A DNA stretch of 6,115 nt. Origin: Candidatus Scatomorpha merdipullorum. GTDB taxonomy: Bacteria > Bacillota > Clostridia > Oscillospirales > Oscillospiraceae. Each line of letters opens with the position of its first letter. The first letter of the stretch is position 1. The notes beneath the pieces were generated by a model. That model was not told the DNA's origin, ran no database searches, and saw nothing but the letters and a program-made list of their open reading frames with translations. This document shows positions 1 to 4,700 of the stretch, in pieces. Both the position numbers and the translations under genes were made by a program. The stretch is taken from contig DVJK01000050.1 in the NCBI GenBank assembly GCA_018716795.1, positions 1 through 6,115 of the forward strand. Reading direction: 5' to 3'.

Positions 1-89
1 ATTTCGCCGTGCCAGTCGCCGAACAGTATGGTCTGGCCGTCATGAACGGCGGAAACAGCCTGTTCAAGCGTAACAACCTTGTTTTTCAA
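1..89 (-). CDS. CoA-transferase subunit A (alpha), N-terminal fragment
   Basis: This is the first 29 codons of a gene that runs off the left edge. The peptide begins (M)KNKVVTLEQAVSAVHDGQT and continues ILFGDWHGE. This is the usual opening of family I CoA-transferase alpha subunits (AtoD/ScoA/PcaI type): a KNK start, an 'eAV..i.DG.ti' segment, then the glycine-containing turn after the first beta strand. Such enzymes swap CoA between acyl-CoA and a free acid such as acetate, using a catalytic glutamate on the beta subunit, which should be encoded next, outside the window. The start is TTG at 87-89, chosen because AAGGTGG lies 7 bases upstream (97-103) and no ATG is available in frame. It is the fourth gene of the acyl-CoA operon, 37 bases after the transporter. 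The usual motif here is GG(F/..)G, and 'GDWHGE' is somewhat unlike the best-known members, so the substrate is open. Confidence 0.68.
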   Translation of the reverse strand, partial: MKNKVVTLEQAVSAVHDGQTILFGDWHGE

Positions 90-96
90 TGGACTT

Positions 97-103
97 CCAC
101 CTT
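97..103 (-). promoter_or_regulatory. Ribosome binding site that fixes a TTG start
   Basis: On the minus strand AAGGTGG lies 7 bases before the TTG at 89-87. It is a one-mismatch Shine-Dalgarno sequence (GGTGG instead of GGAGG). It decides the start of the CoA-transferase fragment, since no in-frame ATG is available. The other acyl-CoA operon genes have perfect AGGAGG sites and ATG starts, so initiation may be weaker here. Confidence 0.6.
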
Positions 104-126
104 TCGAATGTATTGGGATGGATTGA

Positions 127-723
127 TTACTTGCTCTTTATCAGCGGCTTCATGAGGGGCAGCACAGTCTTGCCGAAGGCAGTGTTGAGCTGCGTGGCGC
201 TCGCGCAGTAGATGCCCAGGGTGCCGGCGATGAACAGGCAGATGGCCACGCCGATCTTGAGCTGCGCAGGCAGGATGCCGAAGTCGTTGAGGGTGACGCC
301 GATGAGGGCGATGTCGGTGAAGATTATCGCGGTGCTGAAGGTGCCGTTGGCGTTCTTGAAGTACGCCGGGCTCCACAGGATAAGGGCGATGGTGCAGGCG
401 CCCCAGCCAAAGCCTTCGACGACGGTGCTGTAAGCCACGTCGAACACGTACACGCAGAGCCACTTGCAGATGCTGCTTATGGCGCCGGTCAGCATGAAGA
501 AGCCCTGGAAGAAGCCGAAGACGTTGCCGCCGAGCAGCTCGCCGTGGTCGAGCTCCTTGATGGCGACGATGATCTGCACTACAAAGCCGCCGGCCAGCCA
601 CGCGGCCAGCAGCAGCAGGCTCTCAGAGCCGACCATGCCGCTGAAAACGCCGACGAACGTGTAGCAGGCAACGGCAAAGGCTACGAGGCCGCACGGCCCG
701 GGGGATGCTCCGTGATGTTCCAT
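127..723 (-). CDS. Acetate/monocarboxylate transporter, SatP (GPR1/FUN34/YaaH) family
   Basis: A 198-residue, very hydrophobic inner-membrane protein, the usual length for bacterial members of this family (E. coli SatP/YaaH is about 188). Family features are visible in order. There is a short polar N-terminus leading into SPGPCGL (residues 7-13), matching the NPAPLGL signature before helix 1. A charged loop with ELDHGELLGGNVFG (57-70) matches the 'G..fG...F..yG.FW' region. At the C-terminus, SATQLNTAFGKTVLPL (175-190) matches the family end 'E.lN..fG+tvlPl'. About six membrane helices are expected, at roughly 13-31, 35-55, 68-90, 104-120, 130-148 and 156-174. Known members carry acetate or succinate with protons, or act as acetate channels. 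Here it sits between an acyl-CoA isomerase and a CoA-transferase, so it probably moves the acid the transferase uses or releases. The ATG at 723 has AGGAGG (731-736) 7 bases upstream. Confidence 0.88.
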   Translation of the reverse strand: MEHHGASPGPCGLVAFAVACYTFVGVFSGMVGSESLLLLAAWLAGGFVVQIIVAIKELDHGELLGGNVFGFFQGFFMLTGAISSICKWLCVYVFDVAYSTVVEGFGWGACTIALILWSPAYFKNANGTFSTAIIFTDIALIGVTLNDFGILPAQLKIGVAICLFIAGTLGIYCASATQLNTAFGKTVLPLMKPLIKSK

Positions 724-768
724 TTCTTTTCCTCCTCTTTTTTTACCTGTTGTCGGTTGTCTGTTTTA

Positions 769-783
769 AAGCTGTTGCAGCTT
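769..783 (-). other. Small intercistronic stem-loop
   Basis: AAGCTG (769-774) pairs with CAGCTT (778-783) across a 3-base loop, and the isomerase stop codon lies partly in the stem. On the transcribed strand it is followed by only three T residues before AAAAC, so it is a poor terminator. It may cap or pause the transcript between the isomerase and the transporter gene 58 bases downstream, or it may be chance. Confidence 0.3.
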
Positions 784-1576
784 ATTTGCCCTCGAAGACA
801 GCCTTGCGCTTCTCGATGAAGGCCTTGCAGCCCTCCTGGAAGTCCATGGAGGCCGCGCACTCACGCTGAGTGGGGATCTCGGTCTCGTCGAGCCACTTCT
901 TGTAGTCGGCGTAGGCGGCGTCGTAGACCTGCTTCTTGATGTTCTTGTAGGAGAGCAGCGGGCCGGCGGCCAGCTTCTTCGCGAACTTCATGGTGACCTC
1001 GTCGAGCTCTTCCTTGGTGGTGACCTTGTAGGCCAGGCCCAGGGCCTTGGCTTCCTCGGCGCCCATCGGACGGCCGGTGGCGGCCAGCTCAACGGCGCGG
1101 GAGGTGCCGATGCTCTTGGCGAGCAGGTAGGTGGCGCCCGTGTCGGGGACGAGGCCCAGGTTGACGAAGGCGAGGATGAACTTGGCGTTGTCGGCGCAAA
1201 TCATGAAGTCGCCGCCAATCGCGAGGCTCACGCCGGCGCCCGCAGCAGCGCCGCAGACGGAGGTGATGACGATCTTGCTCATCTTCTTCATACCGTCGGC
1301 CACGGTGCCAACCTTGGCGATAAGGCCGTCCATATTGACCTCGCCGCCGGCCTGGATGAGCTGATAGAAGTAGCCGATATCGCCGCCGGCGGAGAAGGCG
1401 CGGTCGCTGCCCTTGAGCACGACGACCTTGACGTTGGGGTCCTTCTCGGCCTCGTCAAAGACGTAGATGAGTTCATCGGCCATCTGCTCGTCAATGGCGT
1501 TGAGGTTCTTGAGATAGTTCATGGTGATGACGGCAATGCCATCCTCAACGGTGTAGATGAGCTTCTTGAGTTCCAT
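782..1576 (-). CDS. Crotonase-fold enoyl-CoA isomerase/hydratase, PaaG-like
   Basis: A 264-residue soluble enzyme of the enoyl-CoA hydratase/isomerase superfamily, normal length. The CoA-binding and oxyanion-hole segments are AFSAGGDI (60-67) and CGAAAGAGVSLA (108-119). Aligned by eye to rat mitochondrial hydratase, the two catalytic glutamates (144 and 164) fall on Ser117 and Phe137, so both are missing. The stretch KFILAFVNLGLVPDTGATYL (132-151) instead resembles the PaaG isomerase motif 'F.mAF..lGLiPD.GgtwlL', with Asp145 at the position of PaaG's catalytic aspartate. Known PaaG acts on ring-epoxide phenylacetyl-CoA and also shifts 3-enoyl to 2-enoyl double bonds, so isomerase activity is more likely than plain hydration. 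The ATG at 1576 is preferred over an in-frame ATG at 1612 because AGGAGG (1585-1590) sits 8 bases before it. It is the second gene of the acyl-CoA operon, 142 bases after the dehydrogenase. Confidence 0.87.
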   Translation of the reverse strand: MELKKLIYTVEDGIAVITMNYLKNLNAIDEQMADELIYVFDEAEKDPNVKVVVLKGSDRAFSAGGDIGYFYQLIQAGGEVNMDGLIAKVGTVADGMKKMSKIVITSVCGAAAGAGVSLAIGGDFMICADNAKFILAFVNLGLVPDTGATYLLAKSIGTSRAVELAATGRPMGAEEAKALGLAYKVTTKEELDEVTMKFAKKLAAGPLLSYKNIKKQVYDAAYADYKKWLDETEIPTQRECAASMDFQEGCKAFIEKRKAVFEGK

Positions 1577-1600
1577 TGAATGTTCCTCCTTGATTATTGC

Positions 1601-1635
1601 TTGTATTTCCACCGGGCCTCAGCCCGGCTGTACAA
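1601..1635 (-). other. Hairpin in the leader of the isomerase gene
   Basis: CCGGGC (1612-1617) and GCCCGG (1622-1627) form a perfect 6-bp stem with a 4-base loop. Outside an internal loop, TTGTA (1601-1605) pairs with TACAA (1631-1635) and extends the structure. It ends about 10 bases before the Shine-Dalgarno sequence at 1585-1590. No T-run follows on the transcribed strand, so it is not an intrinsic terminator. Likely roles are transcript stabilisation after processing, or setting relative expression of the two enzymes; this is inference. Confidence 0.5.
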
Positions 1636-1677
1636 CTAATACACGCAGTTCCGGCCCGCCAGGGGCGCCGGGGCTGT

Positions 1678-1705
1678 CCGCCCTCCCGGTTTCCCGGGAG
1701 GACGG
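1678..1705 (-). other. Strong hairpin just after the acyl-CoA dehydrogenase stop
   Basis: CCTCCCGG (1682-1689) pairs perfectly with CCGGGAGG (1694-1701) across a 4-base loop. After one mismatch the stem continues as CCG (1678-1680) with CGG (1703-1705), giving 11 pairs, mostly G-C. It starts 13 bases after the dehydrogenase stop codon on the transcribed strand. What follows is GC-rich with no T-run, so full intrinsic termination is unlikely. It may protect the 3' end of the dehydrogenase message or cause partial attenuation before the isomerase gene. Confidence 0.55.
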
Positions 1706-1718
1706 GAAATCGATTTGC

Positions 1719-2849
1719 TTAGGCGAGGACGTTGCCGCTGACGATCATGCGCAGGATCTCGGTGCTGCCCTCCATGACGCACCAGCCGCGGGCGTCGCGG
1801 ATGAGGCGCTCGATGTGGTACTCCTTGGAGTAGCCGTTGCCGCCGAAGACCTGCTGGGCCTGGATGCAGATGTCAACGCAGTGCTCGGTGGCGAAGAGCT
1901 TCGCGGCGGCGGCGTTGAGGGTGCAGCGCTGGCCGGCGTCCTTCGTGGCGGCGGCGTCGTAGGCCAGGAACTCCATCGCCTTGGTCTCGGCGTACATGTC
2001 GGCGAAGCGGAAGGCGACGCCCTGGAAGGCCTTGATGGGCTTGCCGAAGGCCTTGCGCTCATTGGCGTACTGGGCGGCCATGGTGGTGGCGTGCTCGGCG
2101 ATGCCGGCGCAGATGGCGGCGGCGGTGATACGGCCGATGTCCAGGGTCTCCATGGCCATCTTGAAGCCCTTGCCGCGGACGCCCAGGAGGGCTTCCTTCG
2201 GGAGCTTGATGTTGTTGAAGCTGAGCTCGCAGGTGGCGCTGCCGCGGCAGCCCATCTTCTCCTCGAACTTGCCGACGATAAGGCCCTCGACGTTCTTATC
2301 CATCAGGAAGGCGGAGATGCCCTTCGTGCCGAGCTCGGGATCGGTCATGGCGAGGATGATGTAGTAGTCGGCGACGCCGGAGTTGGTTATCCAGGCCTTG
2401 CTGCCGTTGAGGACCCAGCCGTCCTCGGTCTCGGTGGCGATGGACTTGATGCCCGCCGCGTCGGAGCCGGCACTGCTCTCGGTCAGACCGAAGGCAAAAA
2501 TCTTGCCGGCGGCCGCCTCGGGCATGTACTTGGCGCGCTGCTCGTCGGTGCCGTTCTCAAGCACCAGGTTGGCGCCCAGCCAGTGCGCGCCCATGAAGGT
2601 CGCGATGCTCGCGCTGCCCTTGGCCATCTCATGCGCGATGATGGTGGTATCCATGATACCGCCGCCGCCGCCGCCAAACTCCTCGGGGATGTTGGCGCCC
2701 ATGAAGCCGGCCGCAGCTATCTTGTGGTACAGATCCCAGTCGAAGCCGTTCTCGTCCATCCACTTGTCGCGGGGTTCGATCTCCTTCTTGGTGAATTCAC
2801 GTACCATGTCGCGGAGCATTTTCTGCTCTTCGGTGAGTTGGATAAGCAT
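1719..2849 (-). CDS. Acyl-CoA dehydrogenase (short-chain, butyryl-CoA dehydrogenase-like)
   Basis: A 376-residue FAD flavoenzyme, the family's usual length of about 380. It interconverts acyl-CoA and 2-enoyl-CoA in the cytoplasm, exchanging electrons with ETF. The helical N-terminal domain ends near 115. Family signature 1 is GLTESSAGSDAAG (121-133), which contacts flavin and substrate. The middle beta domain contains RGSATCELSF (202-211). In the C-terminal domain, QVFGGNGY (333-340) is the start of signature 2. VMEGSTEI (358-365) places Glu360 at the catalytic base position of short-chain members. A run of six glycines (59-64) occupies the loop normally reading GGxG. The ATG at 2849 has AAGGAGG (2859-2865) 9 bases upstream. 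It is the first gene of the operon; no etfAB lies in the window. Isoleucine is almost always ATC, suggesting high expression. Chain-length preference cannot be fixed from sequence; butyryl-CoA, another short-chain acyl-CoA or a 5-hydroxyvaleryl-CoA type substrate are possible. Confidence 0.94.
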   Translation of the reverse strand: MLIQLTEEQKMLRDMVREFTKKEIEPRDKWMDENGFDWDLYHKIAAAGFMGANIPEEFGGGGGGIMDTTIIAHEMAKGSASIATFMGAHWLGANLVLENGTDEQRAKYMPEAAAGKIFAFGLTESSAGSDAAGIKSIATETEDGWVLNGSKAWITNSGVADYYIILAMTDPELGTKGISAFLMDKNVEGLIVGKFEEKMGCRGSATCELSFNNIKLPKEALLGVRGKGFKMAMETLDIGRITAAAICAGIAEHATTMAAQYANERKAFGKPIKAFQGVAFRFADMYAETKAMEFLAYDAAATKDAGQRCTLNAAAAKLFATEHCVDICIQAQQVFGGNGYSKEYHIERLIRDARGWCVMEGSTEILRMIVSGNVLA

Positions 2850-2879
2850 CTTCGTTTTCCTCCTTGATATAAAATTGTA

Positions 2880-2894
2880 ACAGTTTCAAACTGT
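2880..2894. promoter_or_regulatory. 15-bp perfect palindrome in the acyl-CoA operon leader
   Basis: ACAGTTT (2880-2886) and AAACTGT (2888-2894) are exact inverted copies around one central base. It lies about 90-100 bases downstream of the predicted transcription start and 14 bases before the ribosome binding site. The short loop makes it a poor RNA hairpin, so a dimeric repressor operator is the more natural reading. An alternative pairing, TAACAG (2878-2883) with CTGTTA (2904-2909), would exclude it. Confidence 0.4.
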
Positions 2895-2986
2895 CGAGTG
2901 CATCTGTTATATTTCTTGTTAATCCGACAAATGTCAGCTTATCAAATTACACATTTTCAGTTCCATTACTTGCCTCACGCTTATGA

Positions 2987-3015
2987 ATTATATCACGACT
3001 GTTCCTGTGCGTCAA
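2987..3015 (-). promoter_or_regulatory. Sigma-A (sigma-70 type) promoter of the acyl-CoA operon
   Basis: On the minus strand, -35 TTGACG (3010-3015) and -10 TATAAT (2987-2992) are separated by exactly 17 bases. The -10 is perfect and the -35 has one mismatch. Transcription should begin near 2980, giving a leader of about 130 bases before the dehydrogenase ATG. Its strength fits the biased codon use of that gene. Confidence 0.85.
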
Positions 3016-3023
3016 TCAATTAA

Positions 3024-3036
3024 CACAAGCTTTGTG
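3024..3036. promoter_or_regulatory. Short inverted repeat next to the -35 box
   Basis: CACAA (3024-3028) and TTGTG (3032-3036) flank three bases. The repeat is centred about 50 bases upstream of the predicted start, at the edge of the -35 element, a usual place for an activator or repressor site. The half-site resembles those of the palindrome at 3053-3073. Confidence 0.35.
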
Positions 3037-3052
3037 CCTTTTCGTGGTCTTA

Positions 3053-3073
3053 GACAAATTCGACGAAATTGTC
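3053..3073. promoter_or_regulatory. 21-bp imperfect palindrome upstream of the acyl-CoA operon promoter
   Basis: GACAAATTCG (3053-3062) and CGAAATTGTC (3064-3073) are inverted copies with a single mismatch in ten positions, around one central base. The centre is about 83 bases upstream of the predicted transcription start. The size and symmetry fit a TetR- or GntR-like dimer, or an activator site. No regulator gene is adjacent, so the protein is unknown. Confidence 0.45.
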
Positions 3074-3189
3074 GTATCTTTGGCAATAACACATTTCGCC
3101 GCTTTTTTGGACAGTCTCGGAGCACTGTCTTATTCAGTGTAGCACTGCCGAAAGAGGCGCGCCGGAGGGCGCATACCGGGCGCGGACGC

Positions 3190-3220
3190 AAAAAACCGGC
3201 GGGCCGTCTGGCCCGCCGGT
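3190..3220 (-). terminator. Intrinsic terminator of the aminotransferase gene
   Basis: On the minus strand a perfect 10-bp G-C stem (3210-3219 with 3196-3205, extended by one A-T pair) with a 4-base loop is followed by a run of six T residues (plus-strand A at 3190-3195). It starts 27 bases after the aminotransferase stop and isolates that gene from the downstream acyl-CoA operon. Confidence 0.93.
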
Positions 3221-3246
3221 AAGGCGCGGTTATTGGTTTTTGGCGC

Positions 3247-4440
3247 TCACTTGTTCATGAGCTCGCGGAGGGCGTCGCCGAGAATCTTGATGCCCTTTTC
3301 GATGTTCTCGTCGGAGCTGTTGGAGTAGTTTATGCGCATGGTGCGGACGTTGCGGTCCTCCTCGTAGAAGGGGTCGCCGGGGCAGACGGCCACGCCGCGC
3401 TTGGCGGCGTACTCCATGACGTCGACGGCGGTGAGGCCCTCGGGCAGGGTCGCCCAGATGAACATGCCGCCCTCGGGCTTCGTGAAGGTGACGCCCTCGG
3501 GGAAGTCCTTGGACATGCAGTCCATCATCTTCTCGGCCTTCTCGCCGTACATCTTCTTTATCTTCTCAATCTGGCCGTCGAGGTCGTTGTCGAGCAGGTA
3601 TTCGGCGAGGACCATCTGGCCGAAGATGTTGGTGTGCAGGTCCATGGTGGACTTGTAGGCCACGAGTTTGGCGTAGAGCTCGGGGTTCTTGCAGGCGATC
3701 CAGCCTATTCGCATGCCGGGCGCGACAATCTTGGAGAAGGTGCCGAGCTCGCAGACCTGCTCGCCGAGCAGCTCGGCGAAGGTCTTGACGTTGCCGTCGC
3801 CGCGGAAGCGGAGCTCGCCGTAGGGGTTGTCCTCGATGACGGGGATGCCGGACTTCCTGAGAATCTCGGCGGCGCGCTCGCGGACGGCCTGGGTGTAGGT
3901 CAGGCCGGTGGGGTTCTGGAAGCTGGGAATGACGTAGATGAACTTCGGGTCGTGCTCGCTGAGGGTCTTCTCCAGCTCGTCGCAGTCGATGCCGTCCTCG
4001 TTGAGGGAGACGGAGAGGACCTTCGGGTAGTAGAGGTGGAAGGTCTGGAGGGCGGCGAGGTAGCTCGGTTTCTCGACGACGATTTCGTCGCCCGGGTCAA
4101 TGAGGCAGGCGGACACCATGTCCAGAGCCTGCTGCGAGCCGTTGGTTATAATGATGTTGGTCGGAGCATAATCCAGGCCCTGCTTGGCGTAGCGGTCGGA
4201 TATGAACTGACGCAGGGGCATGTAGCCCTCGGTGTTGCTGTACTGCAGGGCGCGCACGCCGTCGCGCTCAAGGACCTTCGTCACCGCGGCCTCCATCTCC
4301 TTGACGGGGAAGGAGTCCGGATTGGGCAGTCCGCCGGCAAAGGATATAATGGAAGGGTCACCGGCTGCGGCAAGTATCCGCGCGGTAAAATCTCCCTGAA
4401 AGTCGGGCTTGGACATGCGATCGGAAATCCTGAGTTTCAT
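3247..4440 (-). CDS. PLP-dependent aminotransferase, class I/II (LysN/ARO8-like)
   Basis: A 397-residue fold-type I pyridoxal-phosphate enzyme that moves amino groups between an amino acid and a 2-oxo acid, probably 2-oxoglutarate. The N-terminal FAGGLPNPDSFP (34-45) is typical of the 2-aminoadipate/aromatic aminotransferase group related to MocR C-terminal domains. Visible active-site residues are Asn176 in QNPTG, Asp204 and Tyr207 in EDNPY, the Schiff-base Lys237 in LGTFSKIVAPGMRIGW with Arg244, and Arg369 in VRTMRINYS, which holds the substrate carboxylate. There is no N-terminal helix-turn-helix, so it is an enzyme rather than a MocR regulator. The ATG at 4440 is chosen over one at 4515 because AGGAGG (4447-4452) lies 6 bases upstream and the extra 25 residues are low-complexity. 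It is transcribed alone. The substrate (2-aminoadipate, aromatic or branched-chain amino acid) is not readable from sequence. Confidence 0.93.
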   Translation of the reverse strand: MKLRISDRMSKPDFQGDFTARILAAAGDPSIISFAGGLPNPDSFPVKEMEAAVTKVLERDGVRALQYSNTEGYMPLRQFISDRYAKQGLDYAPTNIIITNGSQQALDMVSACLIDPGDEIVVEKPSYLAALQTFHLYYPKVLSVSLNEDGIDCDELEKTLSEHDPKFIYVIPSFQNPTGLTYTQAVRERAAEILRKSGIPVIEDNPYGELRFRGDGNVKTFAELLGEQVCELGTFSKIVAPGMRIGWIACKNPELYAKLVAYKSTMDLHTNIFGQMVLAEYLLDNDLDGQIEKIKKMYGEKAEKMMDCMSKDFPEGVTFTKPEGGMFIWATLPEGLTAVDVMEYAAKRGVAVCPGDPFYEEDRNVRTMRINYSNSSDENIEKGIKILGDALRELMNK

Positions 4441-4540
4441 ATTGCTCCTCCTTTTTCGTGCGGTGTGTGGGCCCGGAGCCGGACCGGCCGCTTCTTTCTT
4501 GTTCCCGCTCCTCAAAAAAATTCACGGGAATATGAAAGCT

Positions 4541-4569
4541 ATGATATCACTTTTCACATTAAATTACAA
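4541..4569 (-). promoter_or_regulatory. Likely promoter of the aminotransferase gene
   Basis: On the minus strand, TTGTAA (4564-4569) and TATCAT (4541-4546) are 17 bases apart, within an AT-rich stretch. Transcription should start near 4534, giving a leader of about 95 bases. It is the best-spaced pair seen in the intergenic gap. Confidence 0.6.
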
Positions 4570-4639
4570 GAGAATGTTTTTGTTAAGAAAAAAATAATCG
4601 GCCGTGGATAGAAAATTGAGAGCCGGGGTTTATTTCTGG

Positions 4640-4669
4640 TTGCGAAAAGCGGGAGCCGTGATGTATCAT
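4640..4669 (+). promoter_or_regulatory. Likely promoter of the VTT protein / response regulator operon
   Basis: TTGCGA (4640-4645) and TATCAT (4664-4669) are 18 bases apart and point rightward. The predicted start near 4676 leaves a leader of about 25 bases. A second AT-rich box, TATAAA (4672-4677), overlaps downstream but lacks a matching -35. This promoter and the aminotransferase promoter diverge, about 70 bases apart. Confidence 0.5.
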
Positions 4670-4700
4670 TATATAAATATACCCTGCGAAAGGACAAGCC

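Larger units (their letters stand above)
2850..3189. other. AT-rich non-coding region: leader and promoter of the acyl-CoA operon
   Basis: No believable gene lies here. The only long frame (2983-3222, plus strand) has no ribosome binding site, an arginine-rich low-complexity end, and runs through the aminotransferase terminator. The region holds the operon promoter, an untranslated leader of about 130 bases, and several inverted repeats listed separately. A further cluster of small repeats lies at 3110-3147: GACAGT (3110-3115) inverted as ACTGTC (3124-3129), and AGCACTG directly repeated at 3121-3127 and 3141-3147, with CACTG/CAGTG inverted between them. Confidence 0.7.

Noticed and set aside
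1601..1705. Intrinsic terminator between dehydrogenase and isomerase genes
   Set aside because: The stems are strong but no T-run follows on the transcribed strand, and a same-strand gene with a good ribosome site follows without an obvious new promoter.
1557..2867. 436-codon open frame on the plus strand opposite the acyl-CoA dehydrogenase
   Set aside because: It is an antisense shadow of a GC-rich gene: alanine-, glycine- and leucine-rich low-complexity translation, no ribosome binding site, and it fully overlaps a gene with clear family signatures.
2916..2930. Rex-like redox site in the acyl-CoA operon leader (TTGTTAA ... ACAA)
   Set aside because: Only one half resembles the clostridial Rex half-site; the second half is incomplete and the spacing is too short for the usual 18-bp site.
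3110..3147. Possible CRISPR-like or transposon-end repeats after the aminotransferase terminator
   Set aside because: The repeats are only 5-7 bases, not regularly spaced, and have no adjacent cas or transposase gene.
2983..3222. 79-codon open frame on the plus strand in the intergenic region
   Set aside because: No ribosome binding site; it overlaps the acyl-CoA operon promoter and the aminotransferase terminator, and ends in an arginine-rich stretch translated from the terminator stem.
4465..4490. GC-rich fold in the aminotransferase leader as a riboswitch or attenuator
   Set aside because: Only about four consecutive pairs could be formed, with no T-run and no recognisable riboswitch core.
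3634..4611. 325-codon open frame on the plus strand opposite the aminotransferase
   Set aside because: The translation is a low-complexity antisense of the aminotransferase and crosses its promoter; there is no recognisable domain.
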